From Merdimonas faecis (GTDB taxonomy: Bacteria; Bacillota; Clostridia; Lachnospirales; Lachnospiraceae), in the NCBI RefSeq assembly GCF_001754075.1, contig NZ_MIEH01000018.1:62001-126000 (forward strand): a DNA stretch of 64,000 nucleotides, written 5' to 3'. Of the stretch, positions 24,946-33,367 are shown in pieces (position 1 is the stretch's first letter; every line of letters begins with the position of its first letter). Under the pieces are notes generated by a model that had not been told where the DNA came from, did not search any database, and worked only from the letters and a program-made list of their open reading frames with translations. The translations under genes and the position numbers were made by a program.

Positions 24946-24973
24946 TTGCAATAATCCAGAAATCCGGTATAAT
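24946..24973 (+). promoter_or_regulatory. Promoter of tRNA-Thr
   Basis: TTGCAA at 24946-24951 and a perfect TATAAT at 24968-24973 are separated by 16 nt, about 40 nt before the tRNA. Confidence 0.75.
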
Positions 24974-25014
24974 AATATTTGTGGCTGTCAGCAGGATGGC
25001 TGATATCCATAAAT

Positions 25015-25087
25015 GCTGGAATAGCTCAGTCGGTAGAGCACTTCACTCGTAATGAAGGGGTCGTCGGTTCAAGTCCGATTTCCAGCT
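25015..25087 (+). tRNA. tRNA-Thr (anticodon CGT)
   Basis: A full cloverleaf can be drawn: acceptor GCTGGAA with TTCCAGC, D arm GCTC-AGTCGGTAGA-GC, anticodon stem CTTCA with TGAAG around CTCGTAA, and T arm GTCGG-TTCAAGT-CCGAT. The anticodon CGT reads ACG codons. CCA is not encoded. A terminator follows, and the two-component/ABC module begins 150 nt downstream. Confidence 0.95.
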
Positions 25088-25093
25088 CTGATG

Positions 25094-25138
25094 AAAACCT
25101 TTGGAGACACGGCAGGCGTGTTTTCGAAGGTTTTTTTG
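25094..25138 (+). terminator. tRNA-Thr terminator
   Basis: AAAACCTTTGG pairs with the CGAAGGTTTT region over a 22-nt loop that can fold further, and ends in TTTTTTT. Confidence 0.75.
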
Positions 25139-25240
25139 TTATCTAAGAACCTGAAGATGTAGAATGGCCCGGCGTGTTTGTCACGGAACTGTCATTTTCA
25201 TATGCTATACTTTTTAAGAAGGAACAGGTGGGAAAAAGGG

Positions 25241-25912
25241 ATGATTGAACTATTTTATGTGGAGGATGATCCACAGATTGCGGATACCGTAAAGGGATAT
25301 CTGGAGCAGAAAGGGATACGGGTAAGGATATGTTCCACGCTGGAGCAGGCCAGGAAGACACTGGAGACACAGATCCCGTCGCTGGTGCTTCTGGACTGGA
25401 ATATGCCGGATGGGGCAGGTGATGCGCTCTGCCGGTGGATCCGGAACCGCTGGAAGGAATTGCCGGTTATTTTCCTTACTGTCCGGGGAGATACGCAGGA
25501 TATCGTGGATGGATTCCAGGCCGGAGCCGATGATTATGTGGTGAAGCCTTTTGAACTGGAGGTGCTGTACTCCAGGATCCAGGCGCTGCTTCGAAGGAGC
25601 GGAAATAAGGAAGAGACTTACCTCTCCTGTAATGGGATCGTTATAGACCGGAAACGTCAGGTGGTGACCTGCCATTCGGAGGAGATTGCACTGAGCCCGT
25701 CAGAGTATCAGCTGCTCTTATATCTGATGCAGCATAAGGGACGGACAGTGACCAGAGAACAGATTCTGGAACAGGTCTGGGATCTCAATGGCAATTATGT
25801 CAATAACAATACGCTGACAGTTACGGTGAAGCGGCTGCGGGATAAGCTTCATCATCCGGCATGTCTGAAAACGGTCAGGAGCGTGGGGTATCGTATGGAG
25901 GATCTGATATGA
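25241..25912 (+). CDS. OmpR-family response regulator
   Basis: A 223-residue regulator with an N-terminal receiver domain (acidic pair Asp9/Asp10, phospho-acceptor Asp52 in LLDWNMPDG, Lys in VVKPFE) and a C-terminal winged helix (TREQILEQVWDLNGNYVNNNTLTVTVKRLR). The start MIELFYVEDD is chosen by family alignment; a longer reading from 25178 would add non-conserved residues. It overlaps the sensor kinase gene by 4 nt. The order regulator, kinase, ABC ATPase, permease is that of peptide-antibiotic sensing and detoxification modules of Firmicutes; it likely controls the transporter genes. Confidence 0.93.
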   Translation: MIELFYVEDDPQIADTVKGYLEQKGIRVRICSTLEQARKTLETQIPSLVLLDWNMPDGAGDALCRWIRNRWKELPVIFLTVRGDTQDIVDGFQAGADDYVVKPFELEVLYSRIQALLRRSGNKEETYLSCNGIVIDRKRQVVTCHSEEIALSPSEYQLLLYLMQHKGRTVTREQILEQVWDLNGNYVNNNTLTVTVKRLRDKLHHPACLKTVRSVGYRMEDLI

Positions 25913-27093
25913 GCGGACGAAAACATATAGCCATCATCTTAGCGGCTGTGGCGACAGCTGCCCTGCTTGCATCTTCTGTCACCGGCTTTTTGCTGTCCCG
26001 TCACTACAGCAGGCTCCAGTATGAAATGCTGGATACCATTTCCGGCCAGGTACTTGATCGGGAACCGGAGGCAGAAGAAAGCCTGATGGCTGTGTTGAAG
26101 GAATATGCAGACAAGGATACAGACCAGGCAGGGGAAAAGCCGGTTTTACCGGCTTGGGGATACCGTGCATCCGATTTTTCAGGCACCTCTTCCGGAAGAA
26201 TGGCTGTCTGTGTAGCAGCCGGGCTTTTGCCGGGAATCGGTCTTTGGCTTGGCACCTTCTGGTACCGGAACCGAAAAGAAGCTTTGCGGATCCGGATGCT
26301 GGCGGAATATCTGGAGCAGATCCAGGCGGGAAAGGCAGGTCTTCTTCCGGATCGGAGAGAGGATGAATTCTCAAAGCTGGAAGATGAGATCTATAAGACG
26401 GTTACCTGCCTATATCAGACAAAAGAAGCGGCAGTCCAGGCGAAAGACTATTTTGCAGAAAACCTTTCTAATATCGCGCATCAGATCAAAACGCCGGTCA
26501 CGGCAATCTCGCTGTCCCTGCAGACAATGGAGCAGGAAGGTGAAGACGGGCAGACGGAAAGGATAAGAAAGCAGCTTTTCAGACTTTCTCATCTTGAGGA
26601 ATCTCTGCTCTTGCTGGCCCGCCTCGATGCAGGAACCCTGGCCCTTAAAAAGGAAGAAGTGGATGTGTTTACACTGCTTTCTCTGGCGGCAGATAATCTG
26701 GATGAGATGCTGCAAGAATCTGGTACGGCCATTGATATCCCGGAACAGGGAGAGATGGCTGTCACGGCTGATCTGGACTGGACAATGGAGGCGGTCATAA
26801 ATCTGATGAAGAACTGTCTGGAGTATAATCCGGGCGGCACCATCCACTGCCTTTATGAGCAGAATCCTCTCTATACGCAGATCCAGATCCGGGATGACGG
26901 TAAAGGCTTTGCGAAGGAAGATATCCCCCATCTTTTTCAGAGATTTTATCGGGGGAAACATGCAGCAGAGGGAGGCATCGGGATTGGACTTTCTCTGGCT
27001 AAGGAGATCATCGAGAGACAGAACGGGACGATACGGGCGGAAAACAGGCCGGAAGGCGGAGCCTGTTTTGAGATTCGTTTTTACAAGAACTAA
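25909..27093 (+). CDS. Sensor histidine kinase
   Basis: A 394-residue membrane kinase. Two membrane helices (about residues 6-27 and 98-118) enclose an extracellular segment of about 70 residues. A short HAMP-like linker follows, then the dimerisation helix with phospho-acceptor His191 (NIAHQIKTPVTAI). The catalytic domain shows the N box (NLMKNCLEYNPGG), G1 (DDGKGF), F box (FQRFYRGK) and G2 (GIGIGLSLAKEII). The presence of an extracellular loop sets it apart from the loop-less BceS intramembrane kinases, so it may sense its signal itself. GGAGG precedes the ATG by 7 nt. Confidence 0.93.
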   Translation: MSGRKHIAIILAAVATAALLASSVTGFLLSRHYSRLQYEMLDTISGQVLDREPEAEESLMAVLKEYADKDTDQAGEKPVLPAWGYRASDFSGTSSGRMAVCVAAGLLPGIGLWLGTFWYRNRKEALRIRMLAEYLEQIQAGKAGLLPDRREDEFSKLEDEIYKTVTCLYQTKEAAVQAKDYFAENLSNIAHQIKTPVTAISLSLQTMEQEGEDGQTERIRKQLFRLSHLEESLLLLARLDAGTLALKKEEVDVFTLLSLAADNLDEMLQESGTAIDIPEQGEMAVTADLDWTMEAVINLMKNCLEYNPGGTIHCLYEQNPLYTQIQIRDDGKGFAKEDIPHLFQRFYRGKHAAEGGIGIGLSLAKEIIERQNGTIRAENRPEGGACFEIRFYKN

Positions 27094-27125
27094 AAGGCAG
27101 GGGAGAAAAAAGGAGGAAACAGGGT

Positions 27126-27806
27126 ATGGAGATTTTAGCATGCAGAGGAGTCCGTAAGATATACGGCGCAGGCGCCGGACAGGTGACAGCCTTAGACGGG
27201 ATCAGCCTGACTGTAGAGCAGGGCGAGTTTGTGGCGGTTGTAGGGGCGTCTGGTTCCGGGAAATCCACGCTCCTGCACATTTTAGGAGGCGTCGATAGGC
27301 CGACAGAAGGAACCGTTACGGTAGATGGGACAGAGCTTTCGCATCTTACGCCCACCCAGGCGGCTATTTTCCGCCGAAGGAAGGTGGGGCTGATATACCA
27401 GTTTTATAATCTGATCCCAACGCTGAGTGTGAGGAAAAATATCCTGATGCCTCTTACGCTGGATAAGAAGAAACCAAATCAGGAATATTTTGACAGGATC
27501 GTAAACGCTCTTGGACTTTCCGACAAACTGGAGGCACTGCCGGGCCAGCTTTCCGGAGGGCAGCAGCAAAGGGCCGCGATCGCCCGCTCGCTGATCTATC
27601 GTCCGGCACTGCTTCTGGCAGATGAACCGACAGGCGACCTGGATCAGAAAAATTCCAAAGAGGTTCTGGATATGCTGAAACTGTCCAACCGCAATCTAAA
27701 CCAGACGATCCTTCTGATCACTCATGATGAAAGGGCCGCACTGGAAGCAGACCGTATCATCACACTGGAGGATGGACGCATCATCGGAGATGAGAGGCGG
27801 AGGTGA
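27126..27806 (+). CDS. ABC transporter ATPase, MacB/BceA-like
   Basis: A 226-residue ATPase of the LolD/MacB/BceA class. Walker A GASGSGKST, Q loop YQFYNLIPTLSV, signature LSGGQQQR, Walker B LLLADEPTGDLD and switch His (LITHDERAA) are all intact. It energises the FtsX-type permease encoded next. GGAGG lies 9 nt before the ATG. The gene lies 32 nt after the kinase and touches the permease gene, so all four are one operon. Confidence 0.95.
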   Translation: MEILACRGVRKIYGAGAGQVTALDGISLTVEQGEFVAVVGASGSGKSTLLHILGGVDRPTEGTVTVDGTELSHLTPTQAAIFRRRKVGLIYQFYNLIPTLSVRKNILMPLTLDKKKPNQEYFDRIVNALGLSDKLEALPGQLSGGQQQRAAIARSLIYRPALLLADEPTGDLDQKNSKEVLDMLKLSNRNLNQTILLITHDERAALEADRIITLEDGRIIGDERRR

Positions 27807-27811
27807 CGAGT

Positions 27812-30016
27812 ATGTGGAAAGAATATTCATCAGGATATATCAAGAATAATCGTTCGTCAGGAATTACGGTCATTGCCGCCGCGTTCCTGTCGGCTCTTTT
27901 GCTGTCTCTGCTCTGCGGTGTGTTTTACAATCTCTGGAAATATGAAGTGGAAAGGATCGAGAGAGAAGAGGGAAGCTGGCAGAGCAGGATCACGGGCGAG
28001 TTTGACCCGGAAGAGATCCGGGCAGTTCAAAGCTTTGCAGGTGTAACGAAGGTGGAAGTCCGGGAAGAAGAATCTGGAGAAACTGTGCTGGATCTTTATT
28101 TTCAGAATATGAGCCAGGTCCTTGAGGATACGCCAAAAGCCGCCAGGCTGGCAGGTGCGTCTAAGGAGGACGTGACCTATCATCATGCGCTTCTTTCGAT
28201 GTATCTGGTACGTGATCCGGAGGATCCTGCGCCCAGGCTTGTCTTCCCATTTTTTATCCTGGTGACGCTGCTGGCATCAGTTTCCTTGATCGTGATCATA
28301 CATAATGCTTTTGCGGTCTCCATGAATGACAGGGTCTATCAGCTTGGCATCCTCTCAAGTGTGGGGGCCGCACCCGGTCAGATACGGGCGTGTCTCATGC
28401 AGGAGGCTGCAGTTTTATGTACACTTCCCGTTCTGGCCGGGAGTTTGCTGGGGATTGCGGGCAGTGCGGGAGTCATGGAGATTACCAATGTGATTGCCCG
28501 GGACATTCCGGGAAGGCAGCCGGCAGTCTTTGGCTATCATCCGCTGGTCTTTGCAGTGACAGTCCTGATATCCGCAGTCACAATCTGGATCTCAGCATGG
28601 ATCCCGGCCAGAAAATTAAGTAGGATGACGCCGATGGAAGCATTGAAGCACACCGGGGAAGTTCAGCTAAAACGCAGGAAAAATTCCCGGATCCTTGCCG
28701 CTGTTTTTGGGATGGAGGGCGAGCTGGCCGGCAATGCCTTAAAGGCACAGCGAAGATCTTTAAGGACAGCTTCTTTATCTCTGATACTGTCGCTTCTGGC
28801 TTTTACGCTGATGCAGTGCTTCTTTACACTTTCAGCTATCAGTACGAGGGAAACCTATTTTGAAAAATATCAGGACGCCTGGGATATCATGGTATCGGTA
28901 AAGGATACGAAGGTGGATCGGATCGAAGAAGCAGAAGAAATCCGTTCTCTTCCCGGTGTGGAAAATGCTGTGGTGTATCAGAAAGTGACAGCAAAGACGC
29001 TGGTTGCAGAGGAAGAACTCAGTGCAGACATGAAGGCGAACGGCGGCTTTTCCAATGCCTCCAGGGAACAGGCGATACAGACAGAGGAGGGATGGCTGGT
29101 CCATGCGCCTCTTGTCATCATGGATGATAACAGTTTCCTGGCTTATTGTGAGCAGATCGGCGTAACGTCAGGACTTGACGGGGCGGTGATCCGAAACCAG
29201 ATTTCAGATGTGATGGATCCCGATTTCCGGCATGCCCGTTCTCTGCCCTATCTCAAAGAGGAAAACAGCGAAAGAACCGTGAAAAATCCAGAAGAAGAGG
29301 GGAAATGGGCTCAGATACCGGTTCTTGCTTATACAGAAGAGGTTCCGGTGCTGCGGGAGGAATATGGAACAGAAGATCCCTATGAACTGGTTTATTTTCT
29401 CCCGGCTTCGCTGTGGACAGCCGTTAGAGATCAGATTGGAGTAAACGGGGAGGACAGTATCATCCGCATCCTTGCGAAAGAGCCGGTCACGCGGAAGGCG
29501 CTAAATGGCATAGAAAGTGATATCACCCAGCTGCTTGGTGAAAAATATACCATCGAAAGCGAGAACCGTATCCAGGAAAAGGAAACGAACGACAGAGAGA
29601 TACAGGGAATGATGCTTATTCTGGGTGGCTTTTGTGTTCTGCTTGCTCTGATCGGTATCAGCAGTGTGTTTTCCAATACCTTGGGCTATGTACGTCAGAG
29701 AAGACGGGAATTTGCCAGATATCTGTCTGTGGGGATGACGCCGGCTGGGCTTAGGAAGATGTTCTGTATAGAAGCGCTGGTGATTGCAGGACGGCCGGTA
29801 CTGATTACCCTTCCGGTATCTGCACTCATTGTATGGTATATGCTGCGGATGAGTTATATGGAGGCAGAAACCTTTTTTGATGAAGCGCCGGTACTTCCGG
29901 TTGCCGTTTTTATGCTGGCAATCCTGGGCGCTGTAGCGTTTGCCTATTACCTTGGCTGGCGCCGGGTACGGAAGATTGATCTGGCTGAGGCTTTGAGAGA
30001 TGATACAATGTTTTAA
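27812..30016 (+). CDS. FtsX-type ABC permease with two extracellular domains
   Basis: A 734-residue permease. Topology reads: one N-terminal helix (about residues 18-40), an extracellular region of about 110 residues, three helices (about 145-275), a linker and helix near residue 325, a second extracellular region of about 260 residues, then three C-terminal helices. This is the duplicated FtsX arrangement of MacB-like mechanotransmission permeases in Gram-positives, not a pore-forming importer. Together with the adjacent two-component system it suggests resistance to a membrane-active peptide or export of a peptide. ATG 27812 has GGAGG 8 nt upstream; GTG 27803 is too close to it. Confidence 0.9.
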   Translation: MWKEYSSGYIKNNRSSGITVIAAAFLSALLLSLLCGVFYNLWKYEVERIEREEGSWQSRITGEFDPEEIRAVQSFAGVTKVEVREEESGETVLDLYFQNMSQVLEDTPKAARLAGASKEDVTYHHALLSMYLVRDPEDPAPRLVFPFFILVTLLASVSLIVIIHNAFAVSMNDRVYQLGILSSVGAAPGQIRACLMQEAAVLCTLPVLAGSLLGIAGSAGVMEITNVIARDIPGRQPAVFGYHPLVFAVTVLISAVTIWISAWIPARKLSRMTPMEALKHTGEVQLKRRKNSRILAAVFGMEGELAGNALKAQRRSLRTASLSLILSLLAFTLMQCFFTLSAISTRETYFEKYQDAWDIMVSVKDTKVDRIEEAEEIRSLPGVENAVVYQKVTAKTLVAEEELSADMKANGGFSNASREQAIQTEEGWLVHAPLVIMDDNSFLAYCEQIGVTSGLDGAVIRNQISDVMDPDFRHARSLPYLKEENSERTVKNPEEEGKWAQIPVLAYTEEVPVLREEYGTEDPYELVYFLPASLWTAVRDQIGVNGEDSIIRILAKEPVTRKALNGIESDITQLLGEKYTIESENRIQEKETNDREIQGMMLILGGFCVLLALIGISSVFSNTLGYVRQRRREFARYLSVGMTPAGLRKMFCIEALVIAGRPVLITLPVSALIVWYMLRMSYMEAETFFDEAPVLPVAVFMLAILGAVAFAYYLGWRRVRKIDLAEALRDDTMF

Positions 30017-30109
30017 CTAATATTTATCTGTACACAATATGATGTCTAAGTTATAATAAAATTAGTCATATGTAATAAAGAAGTGGGCTGTTAAGGTGGA
30101 GGTATATGT

Positions 30110-30370
30110 ATGCCGGAAATTGCGTTGTTTTACGGAATAAGGATTACTATGTATTATGATGACCATAACCCGCCACACTTTCACGTGGAGTATAATGGGA
30201 AAAAAGCTTTGATCGATATAAACGATGCTTGTGTTTTGCAAGGGGCATTGCCGTCAAGACAACTGAAACTTGTGTTGGCATGGTGTGTGATCCATCAGGA
30301 TGAACTAATGCAGGACTGGGAACTTGCGAAGGATGGAAAACCATTAAACAAAATCAATCCTTTGGTTTAA
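30110..30370 (+). CDS. DUF4160 domain protein
   Basis: An 86-residue protein with the DUF4160 hallmark: YYDDHNPPHFHVEYNGKKA near the N-terminus, then LPSRQLKLVLAWCVIHQDEL. The His-Pro-Pro-His-Phe-His cluster is conserved in the family and may bind metal. DUF4160 and DUF2442 genes often occur as a pair, as here, and are suspected toxin-antitoxin-like modules, but no activity is proven. GGTGGAGG precedes the ATG by about 8 nt. It opens the AT-rich island. Confidence 0.85.
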   Translation: MPEIALFYGIRITMYYDDHNPPHFHVEYNGKKALIDINDACVLQGALPSRQLKLVLAWCVIHQDELMQDWELAKDGKPLNKINPLV

Positions 30371-30389
30371 ATATGAAGGAGGCGCTGTA

Positions 30390-30674
30390 ATGTTAGATTA
30401 TATTCCGACTGTGGTCCAGGTAATACCGTATGAAGATTATACTGTGGATGTATATTTCGATGATGGGAAAATTGTGTGCTGCCATGCAGAAAAGGATCTG
30501 TCACCTGGCATTTTTGATCGGATAAAGGCGTATCACATTTTTATGAATAGATGTATGGTTTTAAATGGTACATTGGCATGGGATGTGGCTGGAGGAAGAA
30601 ATGTAAACGAGTGCGTTGATATTGATCCATTATATTTACATGAGTTGGAAAAAAGTAAAGAAAGAATAGCATAG
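30390..30674 (+). CDS. DUF2442 domain protein
   Basis: A 94-residue DUF2442 protein. The domain is visible from IPTVVQVIPYEDYTVDVYFD through NGTLAWDVAGGRNVNECVDIDP. GAAGGAGG precedes the ATG; the gap to the DUF4160 gene is 19 nt. The pair is usually co-inherited. DUF2442 members are small beta-rich proteins suggested to regulate or neutralise the partner, which is inference only. A terminator follows about 70 nt downstream. Confidence 0.85.
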   Translation: MLDYIPTVVQVIPYEDYTVDVYFDDGKIVCCHAEKDLSPGIFDRIKAYHIFMNRCMVLNGTLAWDVAGGRNVNECVDIDPLYLHELEKSKERIA

Positions 30675-30742
30675 AATATTAAATGCATAAACCGCACTTG
30701 GGTGTGATATGGTGTGAAGTAATGAAACATGTAAAGTGTTTA

Positions 30743-30777
30743 GAAAAGGAGTGGATAGTTGATATTCCGCTCTTTTT
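30743..30777 (+). terminator. Probable terminator after the DUF2442 gene
   Basis: AAAAGGAGTGGA pairs with TTCCGCTCTTTT (one bulge, one G-T) across a 9-nt loop, ending in TTTTT. Confidence 0.6.
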
Positions 30778-30796
30778 GTGTAGGAGGAGAGTATCC

Positions 30797-30916
30797 ATGG
30801 AAAATCTCTTTTTGTTCCTGCTCTATATTGCTTTTGCATTTATTTTAGGGATTTTATCAGTTGTATTAAAGAAAAAGCATACTCAATTATATAATAAATC
30901 TACCCCCATTACATGA
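30797..30916 (+). CDS. Small membrane protein, 39 residues
   Basis: MENLFLFLLYIAFAFILGIL begins a single membrane helix followed by a short basic tail (KKKHTQLYNKS). AGGAGGAG is placed 7 nt before the ATG, a very good site, and it lies just after a terminator, so it may start its own unit. No promoter was found. Function unknown; a membrane microprotein inside an immunity-type array is noteworthy but unproven. Confidence 0.5.
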   Translation: MENLFLFLLYIAFAFILGILSVVLKKKHTQLYNKSTPIT

Positions 30917-30966
30917 AGCTTCGGTGGAAAATGGTGCGGAAAAATTGAGAAAGATTTATAGTATTT

Positions 30967-31014
30967 AAAAACGGTTTATGGAAGCAGACTCTGCCGGCCA
31001 TAAACCGTTTTGCT
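30967..31014 (+). terminator. Terminator-like hairpin
   Basis: A perfect 14-bp inverted repeat (AAAACGGTTTATGG with CCATAAACCGTTTT) with a 16-nt loop ends in TTTTG. It separates the small membrane protein gene from the immunity-type genes. Confidence 0.7.
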
Positions 31015-31053
31015 CTATCATTTGAATTGCATTGGAAAGAAGGAGATAAAATC

Positions 31054-31602
31054 ATGAGCGAAATTATACAAAATATTATGGATACTGTGGATAAAAAAGG
31101 GATTCAAAGCAACTGTAAGAAAATCCTGAAAAAATGCAGTATGAAATCTGCGAAGGATACAGGTCTGATTACTGAATTGGCAATATGGCTGTATGTTTAT
31201 GACTATAAAAGAGAAGCTGTTTCGGTATGTGATCTATTTAAAAATGAAAGTTTTGATGGAAATTATACATTATGGGACAATATCGACCATGCCTGGTGTC
31301 TGAAAGCCAGAATTCTCAGAGAACAGGGAGATTTGAATGAAAGCAAACAGATCATAGAATTTGTTAATCAATATAGAAAACCTGAACTATATAAAAATGG
31401 TGTGGACTGGTTTTTAAATACTTTGGATATTAATATCCAGAGTAATTTGGAAGAAAACTGTAAAGCCGGAGCAAAAAGCTGGAGATTATTAAAATTTGAA
31501 TTGGCGATTGCATATAGGGAAGCAGGCAAATACCCTGTATCGGATGATGAATTAGAAATGATTATAAAAGAGCTGAAGGAGCTATTATCGAAAGAAAAAT
31601 AA
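31054..31602 (+). CDS. Helical-repeat protein of unknown function (DUF6707-like)
   Basis: A 182-residue soluble protein made of paired helices (ITELAIWLYVYDYKREAVSV, then WCLKARILREQGDLNESKQI, then ELAIAYREAGK), like a short TPR-type array. I recall similar proteins filed as DUF6707 in Lachnospiraceae immunity-type clusters, but this is from memory. The start MSEIIQN is set by AAGGAG 8 nt upstream. Base composition is clearly more AT-rich than in the flanking operons. Context suggests an immunity protein to a contact-dependent or secreted toxin; that is inference. Confidence 0.6.
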   Translation: MSEIIQNIMDTVDKKGIQSNCKKILKKCSMKSAKDTGLITELAIWLYVYDYKREAVSVCDLFKNESFDGNYTLWDNIDHAWCLKARILREQGDLNESKQIIEFVNQYRKPELYKNGVDWFLNTLDINIQSNLEENCKAGAKSWRLLKFELAIAYREAGKYPVSDDELEMIIKELKELLSKEK

Positions 31603-31670
31603 ACTTTACGTGAAAATGGATATATTTTACGATATGATAAAGTCACAAGATTAGAGGGAGGAACTCATCT

Positions 31671-32267
31671 ATGGTTATTATTGATAAAACTGCATGGCAG
31701 ATTGATGGAGGGATTCCGGAGGATTTAGAGGCGTGTTACGATGAATATTTAAGAGTTATTGCAAAGGATAAATACGGCATTGATTTTAACGGAGAAGAAC
31801 TTGAGAAAATATATAAAAAATATAGAGAATTTGAAAATTTTATGGCGTGGGCAAAACAAGAATTTGGGTATCTGATCCCACAAGAATATCTGAATTTTTT
31901 GGAAAAGGGAGAGTTTGATTCAACGGTAAGAAAATATTATGTTATTGATGAAGAAAATGCGTTAGAAATATCAGAATGGTTTACTCCTGATAATATACCA
32001 TCAATATATAAAAATTGTTGTGAGGAAAAGATGATTGAGAAATATCACCTGCCTATTCTAGATAGTTGTGGCTGTATAGCTGTGCTGAACTGCGGTTCCG
32101 GAGCGGATACATATGGGCAGATTTGTTTAAGGACGCCTACGGGATATTACGACGAGGATCTTCAGGAAAATGTTTATGATGAAATGGAATTTGTTGCGGA
32201 GAAATTTACGGATATTATCAGTAATTTAAAGAACGCAGAGCAACTGGAAAAAATGGGGATCTTCTAA
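31671..32267 (+). CDS. SUKH (SMI1/KNR4) family immunity protein
   Basis: A 198-residue protein with the SUKH pattern: an early LEKIYKKYREFENF helix, then FGYLIPQEYLNFLEKG (the family's LP..Y..fL..G signature near residue 68-85), then the strand-rich half with ILDSCGCIAVLNCGSGADTYGQICL. SUKH proteins are the commonest immunity fold in bacterial polymorphic toxin systems. No toxin gene is beside it. GAGGGAGG is 9 nt before the ATG. The partner toxin would come from a competitor or lies elsewhere. Confidence 0.78.
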   Translation: MVIIDKTAWQIDGGIPEDLEACYDEYLRVIAKDKYGIDFNGEELEKIYKKYREFENFMAWAKQEFGYLIPQEYLNFLEKGEFDSTVRKYYVIDEENALEISEWFTPDNIPSIYKNCCEEKMIEKYHLPILDSCGCIAVLNCGSGADTYGQICLRTPTGYYDEDLQENVYDEMEFVAEKFTDIISNLKNAEQLEKMGIF

Positions 32268-32301
32268 TTTGTGTATGGATTGATAAAAGGAGTGGGAAAA
32301 T

Positions 32302-32694
32302 ATGAGATTCGATGCAGTGCCGACAACTGGAGTTAATGAAGTTAAATTTGGAATGAATAGAGAAGAAGTTAGGAGGTTATTGGGATCAGCAACAGAATTT
32401 TATAAATTTGATGATGATGTCAACACGACAGATGACTTCGGATTTTGTCATGTATTTTATGATGACAATAATGAATGTGAAGCGATTGAAATTTTTGATG
32501 AAGCTGAAGTATATGTAAATGGATTACTCATTTTTCCAACTGACTTTGAGACAGCGAAAAAAGCGATTGGAGATTTTGAGCAAGATGATGAAGGATTAAT
32601 TAGTATTTCAAAATCAATAGGAATTTATGCTCCCGATGGCGATATGGAGAGTATTTTATTTGCAAAAGAAGACTATTACAATGATGAGACATAA
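32302..32694 (+). CDS. Unknown acidic protein in immunity array
   Basis: A 130-residue acidic protein. The N-terminus has VKFGMNREEVRRLLGSATEF, a pattern like the helix of BLIP/SmpA-type folds, followed by strands (FGFCHVFYDD, EAIEIFDEAEVYVNG) and AKKAIGDFEQDDEG. No certain family is recognised. AAAGGAG precedes the ATG by 9 nt, and spacing to neighbours is 34 and 15 nt. Its small size, acidity and location match immunity proteins, which often are acidic decoys of toxin surfaces. Confidence 0.55.
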   Translation: MRFDAVPTTGVNEVKFGMNREEVRRLLGSATEFYKFDDDVNTTDDFGFCHVFYDDNNECEAIEIFDEAEVYVNGLLIFPTDFETAKKAIGDFEQDDEGLISISKSIGIYAPDGDMESILFAKEDYYNDET

Positions 32695-32709
32695 TTGGAA
32701 GTGATGACT

Positions 32710-33255
32710 ATGAAATTTGAAATGTTTAACGATTTTGTACATTCTGGTAAAGTTGACGAGAATTGCATCCGGAAATACAGCGGGAAAATCCCGCAAGTCT
32801 TGATGGATATCTGGCAGGAATATGGATTTGGGTCGTTTTTTGGCGGATATCTCAGGGTTATAAATCCTGATGATTATATGGATATTTTAAAGGACTCTTA
32901 TTTCAGGGGTGATGTCTCCATTCCTATTTTGGTTACGGCGTTTGGGGATGTTATTACATGGGAGGAAGGCAAATATACAAGAATCGTCAGATATCGTTAT
33001 AATGATTTTGAACTTATGATTGGCCGATTTGATCTATTTTTTAAATTGCTTGGCGATAAAGGCTTCCTTAGAAGATTTTTTACACTGGAAGATTATGCTC
33101 AGGCTGTTGAGAAATATGGGAAACTTGCAGATGATGAATGTTTCGGTTATGTCCCTCTTCTTGCGCTTGGAGGAAAAGAGGATGTGGAGCATCTGCAAAA
33201 AGTGAAAACGAAAGAACATATCGCTGTAATCGCTCAGCTGACCAGCGGTGTGTAA
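32710..33255 (+). CDS. GAD-like/DUF1851 immunity-type protein
   Basis: A 181-residue protein: an N-terminal GAD-like part (IPQVLMDIWQEYGFGSFFGGYLRVINPDDY) and a C-terminal DUF1851 part with CFGYVPLLALGGKEDVEHLQ. The same pair is found in Tdi1-type immunity proteins that block type VI DNase effectors and in other immunity loci. The start is uncertain among 32695, 32704 and 32710; ATG 32710 gives the best distance from GGAAGTG. It follows the previous gene by 15 nt. Confidence 0.75.
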   Translation: MKFEMFNDFVHSGKVDENCIRKYSGKIPQVLMDIWQEYGFGSFFGGYLRVINPDDYMDILKDSYFRGDVSIPILVTAFGDVITWEEGKYTRIVRYRYNDFELMIGRFDLFFKLLGDKGFLRRFFTLEDYAQAVEKYGKLADDECFGYVPLLALGGKEDVEHLQKVKTKEHIAVIAQLTSGV

Positions 33256-33367
33256 TGTAGTTACTGTATTTTTGCGTTAAAATTTAAAAATTTGATTGAA
33301 AGGGAAAATGCTACGGGTATTTCGTTAACCGAGACCAGCGTAGTATAGTATTAAATGGATCATAAAT

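Noticed and set aside
25015-30016. tRNA-Thr as an island attachment site
   Set aside because: No repeat of the tRNA 3' end was found downstream and no integrase is present.
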